Virus record (IMG/VR): IMGVR_UViG_3300028384_000183
Location: 1 to 38,336 of that record
DNA length: 38,336 nucleotides
Direction: 5' to 3' (one strand)
Source: a virus
Part shown: in pieces, positions 14,394-22,028 of the stretch
Numbering within the stretch: the first letter of the stretch is position 1
Layout of the letters: the number at the start of each line of letters is the position of its first letter
Program-made: the position numbers and the translations under genes
The notes under the pieces: generated by a model
What the model saw: only the letters and a program-made list of their open reading frames with translations
Database searches by the model: none
What the model was told of the DNA's origin: nothing

Positions 14394-15419
14394 ATGTCTG
14401 ACAAAATTGAAAACACTCTGGACGAATCGAGCGTAACTGCTGGCGCAAAGCCTGCTGATCCTCAGGGCAAACTGTCTGATGAAGGCAGTGGTCTCGGTGG
14501 TGTCGCTGACCTCGGTGGTCCTACCCCCCAAAATAGCAAGCCTGACGACGAAAGCAACAAGTATAAAGTCGTCACTGGTGGCAACGCTGAACCCCCTAAG
14601 ACTAAGCCTTCTGATGCTTCCGCATCTCAGGGTGCTTCCATTAAGAAGGAAGAGTCTGAGGAAGTTGAGGGTGAAGTGATTGCTGAGGAAGAGGTTACTG
14701 AAACTATTCAGATTGATCTCTCTGCTGACGTTGCTGCTCTGACCGAAGGTGAAGACCTGAGCGAAGAGTTCAAGGAGAAAGCAGCAACCATCTTTGAGGC
14801 TGCTGTGGTTTCCCGCCTTAATGAAGAACTGGGTCGTATGCATGACGAATACGCCAAAGTTCTTGAAGAAGAAATTGAGTCTGTTAAGACCTCCCTTGCT
14901 GAGCAAGTAGACGAGTACCTTTCGTTTGCTGTTAGCAAGTGGGCAAAGGACAACCAACTCGCTATCGAACACGGTATTAAGACCGAGATGGCTGAGAGCG
15001 TCCTTGCTGGACTCAAACAAGTTTTCGTCGAGAATCACATTGAACTTCCCGACGAGAAAGTTGATATGGTCGATGAAATGACCGAGCAACTCGATATTAT
15101 GCAATCCAAACTCAACGAACAAATCGAAGAGAACGTTGAACTCACCCGTGAGGTCGGCGGTTATATCAAGAATGGGATTGTGAGCGAACTGAGTGAGGGA
15201 CTGTCACTTTCACAACGTGAAAAGTTGGCATCTCTTGCTGAGGGAGTTGAGTTTAGTGATGAAGAAACCTTCCGTGGGAAGGTAACGACTCTCCGTGAGT
15301 CGTATTTCTCTACCAAACCCGAAGTGACTACTGTCACCGAAGACGTACAGGTTGAGAATCAGGAAGTCGGCGACACTATGTCCGCCTACGTCCAAGCACT
15401 TTCCCGCTGGGCTAAGTGA
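14394..15419 (+). CDS. gp22: Prohead scaffold protein
   Basis: 341 residues (T4 gp22 269). Major internal scaffold of the prohead, degraded by gp21. The first 100 residues are low-complexity and polar (Gly, Ser, Pro, Lys). The remainder is strongly acidic and helical with heptad-like stretches (about 110-290: FEAAVVSRLNEELGRMHDEY, EQLDIMQSKLNEQIEENVELTREVGGYI). Cyanophage gp22 usually has this arrangement. Position between gp21 and gp23 and the perfect late promoter support the call. Confidence 0.9.
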   Translation: MSDKIENTLDESSVTAGAKPADPQGKLSDEGSGLGGVADLGGPTPQNSKPDDESNKYKVVTGGNAEPPKTKPSDASASQGASIKKEESEEVEGEVIAEEEVTETIQIDLSADVAALTEGEDLSEEFKEKAATIFEAAVVSRLNEELGRMHDEYAKVLEEEIESVKTSLAEQVDEYLSFAVSKWAKDNQLAIEHGIKTEMAESVLAGLKQVFVENHIELPDEKVDMVDEMTEQLDIMQSKLNEQIEENVELTREVGGYIKNGIVSELSEGLSLSQREKLASLAEGVEFSDEETFRGKVTTLRESYFSTKPEVTTVTEDVQVENQEVGDTMSAYVQALSRWAK

Positions 15420-15462
15420 TCTAATACCCCCTTATTCCCCTATCAATTAAGGTAAAAAGCAA

Positions 15463-16809
15463 ATGTTCAACTCTGAATCTTTGCAGGAAAAGTGGGCACC
15501 CATTCTGGAACACTCCGAGCTTAACAACATTTCGGACAAATATAGAAAGGCTGTCACCTCCATCCTGCTCGAAAACCAAGAAAAGTTCCTCAAAGAGGAA
15601 GCAGGCATCCTGACCGAGGCTGCCCCCACCATGAGTGCTGGCACCGCTGGTTTCTCTGGTAGCAGCACTGCCACTGGTCCTGTCGCTGGTTTCGACCCTG
15701 TACTGATCTCGCTGATCCGTCGCTCGATGCCTAAGCTGATTGCTTATGACATCGCTGGTGTTCAACCGATGACTGGTCCTACTGGACTGATCTTCGCCAT
15801 GCGCTCCCGCTATGGCACCAACCGTACTGCTGGCGCCGAGGCATTCTTCAACGAATCCGATACCGAGTTCTCTGCTGAGAACGCTGCTAGCGATCTGGGT
15901 CGTACCGCTCAGAGCGGCACCAACCCTGGTCTGCTGAATGACAGTGGCACCTACACCGTTTCTGACGGTATGCCTACCGCTGAGTCGGAAGCACTGGGTG
16001 ACGCTGCTGGTAACCAGTTTGCCGAGATGAACTTCTCGATCGAGAAGGTCACTGTTACTGCCAAGAGCCGTGCTCTGAAAGCAGAATACAGTCTCGAACT
16101 CGCCCAAGACCTGAAAGCAGTTCATGGTCTGGATGCTGAGTCCGAGCTCGCCAACATCCTCTCTACTGAGGTTCTTGCCGAGATCAACCGTGAGGTGGTT
16201 CGTACCGTTTATCGTATCGCCCGCCCTGGTGCTCAGAACAACACTGCTACCGCTGGTATCTTTGACCTGGACGTTGACTCCAATGGTCGCTGGTCGGTTG
16301 AGAAGTTCAAAGGTCTCCTCTTCCAAATCGAAAGAGACATGAACGCAATCGGTCATGAGACTCGTCGCGGGAAGGGCAACATCCTCATCTGCTCTGCTGA
16401 TGTGGCATCTGCTCTGTCCATGGCTGGTGTGCTCGATTACACCCCTGCTCTGTCTGGTAACAGCAACCTCCTCCCTGACGACAACAGCAGCACCCTTGCT
16501 GGTACTCTGAACGGTCGCATCAAGGTCTATGTTGATCCTTATTCCGCTAACGTAAGTGATCGTCACTTCTACGTTGCTGGTTATAAGGGCAGCAGCGCCT
16601 ATGACGCTGGTCTGTTCTACTGCCCCTACGTGCCCCTGCAAATGGTCCGTGCCGTTGGTCAGGACACCTTCCAGCCGAAGATCGGCTTCAAGACCCGCTA
16701 CGGCATGGTTGCGAACCCCTTCGCCGAAGGCACCACCCAAGGCAGCGGCGCTCTTACCGCCAACGCCAACCGCTACTACCGTCGTACGTTGGTAGACAAC
16801 TTGATGTGA
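15463..16809 (+). CDS. gp23: Major capsid protein
   Basis: 448 residues. Precursor of the hexamer-forming head shell. The N-terminal propeptide (about 1-52) ends at a gp21-type cleavage site LTE (50-52). The HK97-like body holds conserved blocks (PVLISLIRRSMPKLIAYDIAGVQPMTGPTGLIFAMRSRY, SRALKAEYSLELAQDLKAVHGLDAE, RVVRTVYRIA-type helix, AGLFYCPYVPLQMVRAVGQDTFQPKIGFKTRYGM). Codons are biased to C-ending forms as in a highly expressed gene. Complete, followed by a strong terminator. Confidence 0.97.
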   Translation: MFNSESLQEKWAPILEHSELNNISDKYRKAVTSILLENQEKFLKEEAGILTEAAPTMSAGTAGFSGSSTATGPVAGFDPVLISLIRRSMPKLIAYDIAGVQPMTGPTGLIFAMRSRYGTNRTAGAEAFFNESDTEFSAENAASDLGRTAQSGTNPGLLNDSGTYTVSDGMPTAESEALGDAAGNQFAEMNFSIEKVTVTAKSRALKAEYSLELAQDLKAVHGLDAESELANILSTEVLAEINREVVRTVYRIARPGAQNNTATAGIFDLDVDSNGRWSVEKFKGLLFQIERDMNAIGHETRRGKGNILICSADVASALSMAGVLDYTPALSGNSNLLPDDNSSTLAGTLNGRIKVYVDPYSANVSDRHFYVAGYKGSSAYDAGLFYCPYVPLQMVRAVGQDTFQPKIGFKTRYGMVANPFAEGTTQGSGALTANANRYYRRTLVDNLM

Positions 16810-16833
16810 TCAATCGCTCACATACGAGGATTC

Positions 16834-16858
16834 AGGCACCCTTCGGGGTGCCTTTTTT
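16834..16858 (+). terminator. Strong terminator after gp23
   Basis: AGGCACCC-TTCG-GGGTGCCT with a stable TTCG tetraloop (16834-16853), and T6 at 16853-16858 (its first T pairs in the stem). Textbook Rho-independent terminator. Confidence 0.93.
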
Positions 16859-16859
16859 A

Positions 16860-16866
16860 TTAAATA
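16860..16866 (+). promoter_or_regulatory. Possible late promoter (TTAAATA) before small gene
   Basis: ATTAAATA overlaps the end of the gp23 terminator, 22 bases before ATG 16888. A TATAAT at 16870-16875 follows, but no convincing -35 box precedes it. Confidence 0.35.
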
Positions 16867-16887
16867 GCATATAATGGGTTTGTACAT

Positions 16888-17052
16888 ATGCCTCGTAACG
16901 GTATGACCAGGCAAGAAATTGAAGCACGAATCTACAAATTAAAGACTGCACTCTACAATGGAGAGCATCATGATAAGAGTGGAGATTGGCATGATGGAGC
17001 ACACGATGCTCTAAATAAGGTATTAGATATTCTACAAGAGTATCGCATGTGA
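16888..17052 (+). CDS. Small conserved hypothetical protein between gp23 and gp3
   Basis: 54 residues from ATG 16888. Sequence MPRNGMTRQEIEARIYKLKT, then a Gly/His/Asp segment (NGEHHDKSGDWHDGAHD), then a helix ending DILQEYRM. Two amphipathic helices joined by a polar loop are likely. I recall similar short proteins in cyanophages at this place. Function unknown. Confidence 0.6.
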   Translation: MPRNGMTRQEIEARIYKLKTALYNGEHHDKSGDWHDGAHDALNKVLDILQEYRM

Positions 17053-17053
17053 G

Positions 17054-17061
17054 AATAAATA
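17054..17061 (+). promoter_or_regulatory. Late promoter AATAAATA before gp3
   Basis: AATAAATA fits the NATAAATA core, lies directly after the previous stop, and ends 13 bases before the ATG 17075 with AAAAAGG between. Confidence 0.55.
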
Positions 17062-17074
17062 GATAAAAAGGATC

Positions 17075-17626
17075 ATGCCTGATTACGGTCTTTGGAATAA
17101 ACAGATTGAGAATAGGAACTTCTTATCTCCTATCGGTTTTAAGATGCAGTTGGAGGGTTACCCTAAGGTAACTTACTTCGCTCAGACTGCATCTCTGCCT
17201 GGTATATCTGTTAATACGGTAGAGCAACCGACGCTAATGGGTCGTCCTATTCCGTATGAGGCACATGGTCTAAACTTTGAACCATTCAACTTCACGTTTC
17301 TGGTTGATGAGAACTTAGAGAATTATCTTATCTTGCAGAACTGGATGCGAGGAATTGCTGGTGGTGGAGAGTCTGTAAAGGAACGCATTGCTCTCCTGGA
17401 TCAGGATTACTTTGTACGTTGTGATGCTTCACTTGCTGTACTGAACAGCAACTTTGCTACCAACTTCTTTGTTCTATTCAAGGATCTCTTCCCCACCAGT
17501 TTGACTGCATTGGAGTTTAATGCTACGGTGGATGGTACTGAGTATGCCACAGCAACTGCTGAGTTTAGGTATATCTCATATGAAATCCAAGACATTGATG
17601 GCAAACGGAGGACCTTACTTGAATGA
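17075..17626 (+). CDS. gp3: Tail tube-related protein, probably tail completion gp3
   Basis: 183 residues. The core (NFLSPIGFKMQLEGYPKVTYFAQTASLPGISVNTVEQPT, LNFEPFNFTFLVDENLENYLILQNWMRGI, ALEFNATVDGTEYATATAEFRYISYEI) shows the tail-tube fold pattern also seen in gp19 and gp54 of T4-like phages. In cyanophage maps the gene between gp23 and uvsY is named gp3 (tail completion and sheath stabiliser, T4 176 residues); length and place agree. The exact naming rests mainly on position, so a tube initiator-like protein is the alternative. Its stop overlaps the uvsY ATG. Confidence 0.75.
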   Translation: MPDYGLWNKQIENRNFLSPIGFKMQLEGYPKVTYFAQTASLPGISVNTVEQPTLMGRPIPYEAHGLNFEPFNFTFLVDENLENYLILQNWMRGIAGGGESVKERIALLDQDYFVRCDASLAVLNSNFATNFFVLFKDLFPTSLTALEFNATVDGTEYATATAEFRYISYEIQDIDGKRRTLLE

Positions 17627-18045
17627 CACTTGATGAAATTCGTGATGCATGGCGTGAAGACTGCAAGATTGATCAAAACGATCTTGATACTGAGAACTTC
17701 AAGTGTACGGTCCTGCATGAAAAGTATCTAAACATCTGGTCTCAGTTCAAACTGCTGCTGTCTGATGCACAGACTAAGGACAGAATGATGTATAAAGCAA
17801 AGTTTGAATACTATTCAGGCAAAGCACCAGCAATGGTATACGCTGAGAAACCATTCAATCATAAAGTTTTGAAAGGTGACCTGACAACCTACATCTGGGC
17901 AGACGAAGAGTATCTTCGTAATAGACAGAAAATTGACTATCTTGAAACTTGCATAAATTACTTAGAGAACATTCTTAAACAGTGCTCCAATCGTGGATTT
18001 CAGATTAAGAATTTTCTTGAATTGAGGAAGTATGCAGATTATTGA
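17623..18045 (+). CDS. uvsY: Recombination mediator UvsY
   Basis: 140 residues (T4 UvsY 137). Loads the UvsX recombinase onto gp32-coated single-stranded DNA. It shares the T4 pattern throughout: an N-terminal DEIRDAWREDCKIDQNDLDTE, the central KAKFEYYSGKAP (T4 KARLDYYSG), LRNRQKIDYLETCINYLENILK, and the C-terminal SNRGFQIKNFLELRKY (T4 SRGFAIKHIQDMR). ATG 17623 overlaps the previous stop and has GGAGGA upstream. It is translationally coupled to uvsW by a TGATG overlap. Confidence 0.93.
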   Translation: MTLDEIRDAWREDCKIDQNDLDTENFKCTVLHEKYLNIWSQFKLLLSDAQTKDRMMYKAKFEYYSGKAPAMVYAEKPFNHKVLKGDLTTYIWADEEYLRNRQKIDYLETCINYLENILKQCSNRGFQIKNFLELRKYADY

Positions 18046-19517
18046 TGACTGTCATCACCAAGAAGAACGAGGTCTACCTGAAAGTTACGGCAGAACCTCA
18101 CGTTCATAAGGAGCTTAGCGACCACTTCCAGTTTGAAGTGCCAGGCGCTAAGTTTATGCCGCAGTTCCAAAAGCATCGATGGGATGGAAAGATCCGTTTA
18201 TATTCTCCTGCAACTGGGGAGATATATGCGGGTCTTTTTGATTATCTAACTGAGTTCCTCGATGAAAGAGGTTATGGATGGGAGGTAGAAGAAAGTAAAT
18301 TCTATGGGACACCTACTGATGTTGAATCACTCATTTCACCTGAGGCTATTGCGGGGTTTGTTAGATCTCTACATCTCCCTTTCAAGGCAAGAGATTACCA
18401 ACTACGAGCAATTTATCAAGCACTTCGCCATAATCGCAGACTTTTACTTTCCCCCACAGGATCAGGCAAGTCCTTAATCATCTACGCCCTAGTCAGATGG
18501 CACCTAGGGTTAGACAGACAGTGCCTGATCATCGTACCCACTGTATCACTTGTAGAACAATTATACAAGGACTTCCAACAGTATGGATGGAAGGCAGATG
18601 CATATTGCCACAAGATCATGGGTGGCACCGAGAAGTATGTTGAAGCACCCGTCGTCATATCAACCTGGCAATCTATCTATAAGGAACCACGTAAGTTCTT
18701 CCAAAGATTCGATGTCATCATCGGTGATGAAGCACATCTCTACAAAGCAAAATCACTGTCAGGTATTCTCACAAAATGCCATGATGCAAAGTACCGTGTC
18801 GGACTGACAGGTACACTCGATGGTATGCAAACTCATCAGTTAGTTCTGGAAGGTTTGTTTGGTAGGTGTGAGCAAGTGACAAAGACTGCTGACCTAATGA
18901 AGAAGGGTCACCTTACCGAACTGAAAGTAAACATCCTCCTGTTGAAGCATGGGTATGTTCCCTTTGAGGATTACCAACAGGAGATGGACTATATCATCAG
19001 TCATCCAAAGAGAAACAATCTGATTACAAATCTGGCATGTGACTTGAAAGGAAACACGTTGATTCTCTTCAACTATGTGGAGAAGCACGGGGACCCTTTG
19101 TGGGAGATGCTAAATAATAAAGTGAAGCATGGTCCTGAACCACGCAGGACTTTCTTCATCCATGGTGGTATTGATGCTTATGATCGCGAGCAAGCTCGTG
19201 AGATCTGTGAAAAGGAATCAAATGCAATTATCCTTGCTTCCTACGGTACTTTCTCTACTGGTATCAATATCAAAAATCTGCATAATGTTATCTTTGCAAG
19301 TCCGTCTAAATCAAGAGTGAGGAACCTCCAATCTATTGGTCGTGTCCTCCGTAAAGGTGAGAACAAAGCACAGGCAGTGTTGTATGACATTGCTGACCAC
19401 TGTGCCAGAGGATCCCGCAGTAATTACACCCTTCGTCATCTTGGTGATCGTATCAAGATCTATCAAGAAGAATCGTTCAATTACGAAATTAAAGAGATCA
19501 AACTTAAACATGATTAG
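18045..19517 (+). CDS. uvsW: UvsW helicase
   Basis: 490 residues from ATG 18045 (an in-frame TTG at 18042 is possible; T4 UvsW has 503). Superfamily 2 helicase that unwinds R-loops and branched recombination intermediates and helps switch from origin- to recombination-dependent replication. Walker A is SPTGSGKS (136-143), DEAH at 228-231, followed by VGLTGTLDG (motif III), ASYGTFSTGINIKNL (motif V) and QSIGRVLRKG (motif VI). The N-terminal domain (about 1-90) is the DNA-recognition part typical of UvsW. Complete. Confidence 0.95.
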   Translation: MTVITKKNEVYLKVTAEPHVHKELSDHFQFEVPGAKFMPQFQKHRWDGKIRLYSPATGEIYAGLFDYLTEFLDERGYGWEVEESKFYGTPTDVESLISPEAIAGFVRSLHLPFKARDYQLRAIYQALRHNRRLLLSPTGSGKSLIIYALVRWHLGLDRQCLIIVPTVSLVEQLYKDFQQYGWKADAYCHKIMGGTEKYVEAPVVISTWQSIYKEPRKFFQRFDVIIGDEAHLYKAKSLSGILTKCHDAKYRVGLTGTLDGMQTHQLVLEGLFGRCEQVTKTADLMKKGHLTELKVNILLLKHGYVPFEDYQQEMDYIISHPKRNNLITNLACDLKGNTLILFNYVEKHGDPLWEMLNNKVKHGPEPRRTFFIHGGIDAYDREQAREICEKESNAIILASYGTFSTGINIKNLHNVIFASPSKSRVRNLQSIGRVLRKGENKAQAVLYDIADHCARGSRSNYTLRHLGDRIKIYQEESFNYEIKEIKLKHD

Positions 19518-19944
19518 TTACATCAGACATGACGAGCAGTTCTACGGAGCAATGAAACTTACCACGGGTGATGAAATCCTTGGTGAGATTCTTGTAACCG
19601 AAGATCCAGAGACTAAAACCGATCTGATCTTTGTTCAGAATCCTGCCAAGACAAAAGTCATTGAGTTAGATGCTGACCAAGAAAAGAAATCACAGAAAGT
19701 TGCAATGGGATTTATCCGATGGATGAATTTTGCAGAAGAAGATTTCTATGTTGTGTCTGAGTCTCACGTCATGACGATCGCTCCCATGTCTGATGAAGCG
19801 AAGATGATGTACAAGAGATGGGTCAAAAAAGAAATACATAAAGAAGAAGACTCAACAACGGAAGTACCGATGAATGAGTCTATGGGGTTGATATCTACTG
19901 TTGATCAAGCAAGACAGATGCTTGAAAACCTCTATAAGAACTAA
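19510..19944 (+). CDS. Sm-like conserved phage protein
   Basis: 144 residues from ATG 19510, overlapping the uvsW stop by eight bases. The opening FYGAMKLTTGDEILGEILV followed by a region of alternating strands and 'DFYVVSESHVMTIAPMSDEAKMMYKRWVKKE' resembles the Sm/LSm-type beta-barrel pattern of small cyanophage proteins found between uvsW and gp55. The C-terminus (about 115-144) is polar and probably flexible. An RNA-binding role is suggested by the pattern only. Not a named family that I can confirm. Confidence 0.6.
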   Translation: MISYIRHDEQFYGAMKLTTGDEILGEILVTEDPETKTDLIFVQNPAKTKVIELDADQEKKSQKVAMGFIRWMNFAEEDFYVVSESHVMTIAPMSDEAKMMYKRWVKKEIHKEEDSTTEVPMNESMGLISTVDQARQMLENLYKN

Positions 19945-19995
19945 GTACTCTGTCTCTGAACCCTTACAGTGTTGAGTATAATTATTATTGTTTAC

Positions 19996-20016
19996 CTTGT
20001 CAAGCCCCTTGACAGG
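19996..20016 (+). promoter_or_regulatory. Inverted repeat overlapping the gp55 promoter -35
   Basis: TGTCAAG-CCC-CTTGACA (19998-20014) is a perfect seven-base inverted repeat whose right arm contains the -35 TTGACA. Such a site could be an operator for a repressor or a small RNA hairpin; it is also consistent with chance symmetry. Confidence 0.4.
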
Positions 20017-20037
20017 GAAGTGACAGTAAGGTAACAT
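20009..20037 (+). promoter_or_regulatory. Sigma70-like early promoter before gp55
   Basis: TTGACA at 20009-20014, 17-base spacer, TAACAT at 20032-20037. The perfect -35 and ideal spacing suggest recognition by host RNA polymerase before gp55 is made. It is in the only gap of over 100 bases between genes in this part (19945-20061). Confidence 0.6.
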
Positions 20038-20061
20038 TATGTTTAACCGTGAACAAACCAC

Positions 20062-20553
20062 ATGTCGGTAACTATGCCACGGAAGTCCTCTAAGAAGAAA
20101 GAGCACTATGTAGATAACAAGCAGTTTCTCCACGAACTGATCATCTACCGCAATAAGTGTGCTCAGGCAGAAGAGAAAGGTCTTCCCAAACCTCGTGTAA
20201 GTAATTACATTGGTGATTGTTTTTTGAAGATTGCAACTCACCTGTCGTATCGACCCAACTTCATCAACTACATGTACCGTGAGGACATGATTGGTGATGG
20301 GATCGAGAATTGCATTCAATATATTCACAACTTCGATCCAGAGAAATCATCTAACCCGTTTGCATACTTCACACAGATTGTGTACTATGCATACCTTCGT
20401 CGAATTGCTAAGGAAAAGCGTCAGCAAGCAATTCGTGAGAAGATCCTGGAACGTAAAGGTTGGGAAGAAGTCATGCACAGCGATGACCTTGACAATATCG
20501 CAGACATGAACTACATTAAGTCCCGAGTAGAAACCAACACGAGGTACTCATGA
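20062..20553 (+). CDS. gp55: Late transcription sigma factor
   Basis: 163 residues from ATG 20062 (ATG 20074 is also possible; T4 gp55 has 185). Diverged sigma factor that directs host RNA polymerase to NATAAATA promoters, needing gp33 and the gp45 clamp. Conserved stretch: NYIGDCFLKIATHLSYRPNF, YREDMIGDGIENCIQYIHNFDPEKSSNPFAYFTQIVYYAYLRRIAKEKRQ (region 2-like). The C-terminus is short and acidic. It is the regulator for the late motifs marked elsewhere in this list. Confidence 0.93.
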   Translation: MSVTMPRKSSKKKEHYVDNKQFLHELIIYRNKCAQAEEKGLPKPRVSNYIGDCFLKIATHLSYRPNFINYMYREDMIGDGIENCIQYIHNFDPEKSSNPFAYFTQIVYYAYLRRIAKEKRQQAIREKILERKGWEEVMHSDDLDNIADMNYIKSRVETNTRYS

Positions 20554-20759
20554 CCGACAATTACATGACCAACTACTGGCGAGGCGGTAGAAGTAAAGAC
20601 CGTATTGCAGAACTTGTAGCAGAAATTTCAGACCTAACAGGTGGCAAAGCATATAGTACGTTGGTATGTAATTCACGAGGTGAAGAGTGTATCAAACTCG
20701 TGATTGAATATGATGTAAAAAGTGAAGGTTCTAATGTCGAAGATTCTGCTGATAACTGA
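20550..20759 (+). CDS. Small hypothetical protein between gp55 and gp47
   Basis: 69 residues, ATG 20550 overlapping the gp55 stop. Contains IAELVAEISDLTGGKAYSTLVCNSRGEECIKLVIEYD, predicted helix-strand, with an acidic Ser-rich tail that overlaps the beginning of gp47 by 26 bases. No family recognised. It begins with an Asn/Tyr/Trp-rich segment and might be a small regulator. Confidence 0.5.
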   Translation: MTDNYMTNYWRGGRSKDRIAELVAEISDLTGGKAYSTLVCNSRGEECIKLVIEYDVKSEGSNVEDSADN

Positions 20760-21765
20760 TCAACACTTCGGAGTTCGTAACGACAGTCAAGCATACATCG
20801 ATAAGTACCGTTCCTTTTATCGGGACACGGTACTTCCTTATATCGATAATCATAAGATCAAGAATGTGATCGCCCTAGGGGATACGTTTGATCGTCGTAA
20901 GTCAATCAATTTTAATTCCCTGGATGCTGCAAAAGAGATGTGGTTTGATCCACTGAGTGATCGTGGTGTTCAGATGCACATGCTTGTCGGCAACCATGAC
21001 ATCTATTACAAGAACACTTTGCGAGTTAATAGTCCCGAACTTTTGCTCAGGGACTACGACAACATCACTATCGTGGATGATCCTACTGAATTATCTTTTG
21101 GTGGACTTCGTTTGCTTCTTCTGCCTTGGATATGTGATGACAATCGAAGTCGATCCACCGATGCGATTGCGACTACTGATGCAACTGTGTGCCTGGGGCA
21201 TCTTGAACTTAATAATTTTGAACCTATTCCTGGATACACCATGGAACATGGGGATGATCCAAAGATGTTCTCCAAGTTTGATCTAGTATGTAGTGGTCAC
21301 TATCATCACAGATCTAAAAAAGATAACATCGTATATTTGGGTAATCCTTATCAACTGTATTGGAACGACTTTGGGTGTGATCGTGGATTTCATATCCTAA
21401 ATACAAATACTACAAGGTTGACATTTGTCAAGAATCCTAATGTAATGTTTCATAAAATCTATTACAGGGATGATGAAACGGCAAAAATCAATTACGATGA
21501 ACTTAAAGGTGCCTACGTTAAACTGATTGTTGAGAAGAAAGACGATCGTGTTCTTTTTGATCAGACACTTAGAACTATCGTAGATGCCAATCCATCCGAT
21601 CTTAAAATTGTTGAGGACAATTATATTGTCCTAGATGATGTTGATGAAAGTGTAGAAACTGAGGATACTCTTTCTATACTCAATAAATGTGTCGCTGAAA
21701 TCGACCATAAAGATGAGGTTTTTGGAATTCTTAAATCGCTGTACGTAGAGGCACAGAAAATCTGA
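20734..21765 (+). CDS. gp47: Recombination endonuclease subunit gp47 (Mre11-like)
   Basis: 343 residues from ATG 20734 (GTG 20722 is an alternative; T4 gp47 has 339). Metal-dependent nuclease partner of gp46; the Mre11/Rad50-type complex resects DNA ends for recombination. Metallophosphatase motifs: D9-x-H11 (DQHFG), GDTFDRR with Asp50, GNHD at 86-89, GHYHH with His189 and His191. A ribosome site (GAAGG) stands six bases upstream. It is coupled to the next gene by TGATG. Confidence 0.95.
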   Translation: MSKILLITDQHFGVRNDSQAYIDKYRSFYRDTVLPYIDNHKIKNVIALGDTFDRRKSINFNSLDAAKEMWFDPLSDRGVQMHMLVGNHDIYYKNTLRVNSPELLLRDYDNITIVDDPTELSFGGLRLLLLPWICDDNRSRSTDAIATTDATVCLGHLELNNFEPIPGYTMEHGDDPKMFSKFDLVCSGHYHHRSKKDNIVYLGNPYQLYWNDFGCDRGFHILNTNTTRLTFVKNPNVMFHKIYYRDDETAKINYDELKGAYVKLIVEKKDDRVLFDQTLRTIVDANPSDLKIVEDNYIVLDDVDESVETEDTLSILNKCVAEIDHKDEVFGILKSLYVEAQKI

Positions 21766-22028
21766 TGTTCGTATTGGTTGACAAACAGAGCGGCGGCGTG
21801 TACGCTGTACGGGATGAAACGATCGATGAAAAGGTCGTTCAACTCTTCCAGCAGGAAGATGATGCTGAGCGGTACTATGGTTACCTGCTTGCACAGGACT
21901 ACCATAGAACTCTCGAAATTCTGGAAGTTGACGAAGAGACAGTTAAAGAAAACTGCAACTCATACGGTTATCAATACACTGTAATCACTCCAAACGATAT
22001 TGTATTCCCACCTCCATCTGATAAATGA
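21765..22028 (+). CDS. DUF3110-like protein
   Basis: 87 residues. The pattern GGVYAVRDE, VVQLFQQEDDAERYYGYLLAQDYHRTLEILEVDEETVKENCNSYGYQYTVI matches the cyanobacterial DUF3110 domain (LF..EDDA.R....L.AQD.......I...E....C...GY). Function unknown. It sits between gp47 and gp46 and overlaps both (TGATG and ATGA), an insertion also found in other cyanophages as far as I recall. Confidence 0.7.
   Translation: MFVLVDKQSGGVYAVRDETIDEKVVQLFQQEDDAERYYGYLLAQDYHRTLEILEVDEETVKENCNSYGYQYTVITPNDIVFPPPSDK

Noticed and set aside
15421-16740. Long open frame (439 codons) on the minus strand inside gp23
   Set aside because: Same codon-bias shadow effect, antisense to the capsid gene, with no recognisable motif.
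19092-19102. CTAAATAATA inside uvsW as a late promoter
   Set aside because: Deep inside a coding region with no gene start following; such A/T runs occur by chance.
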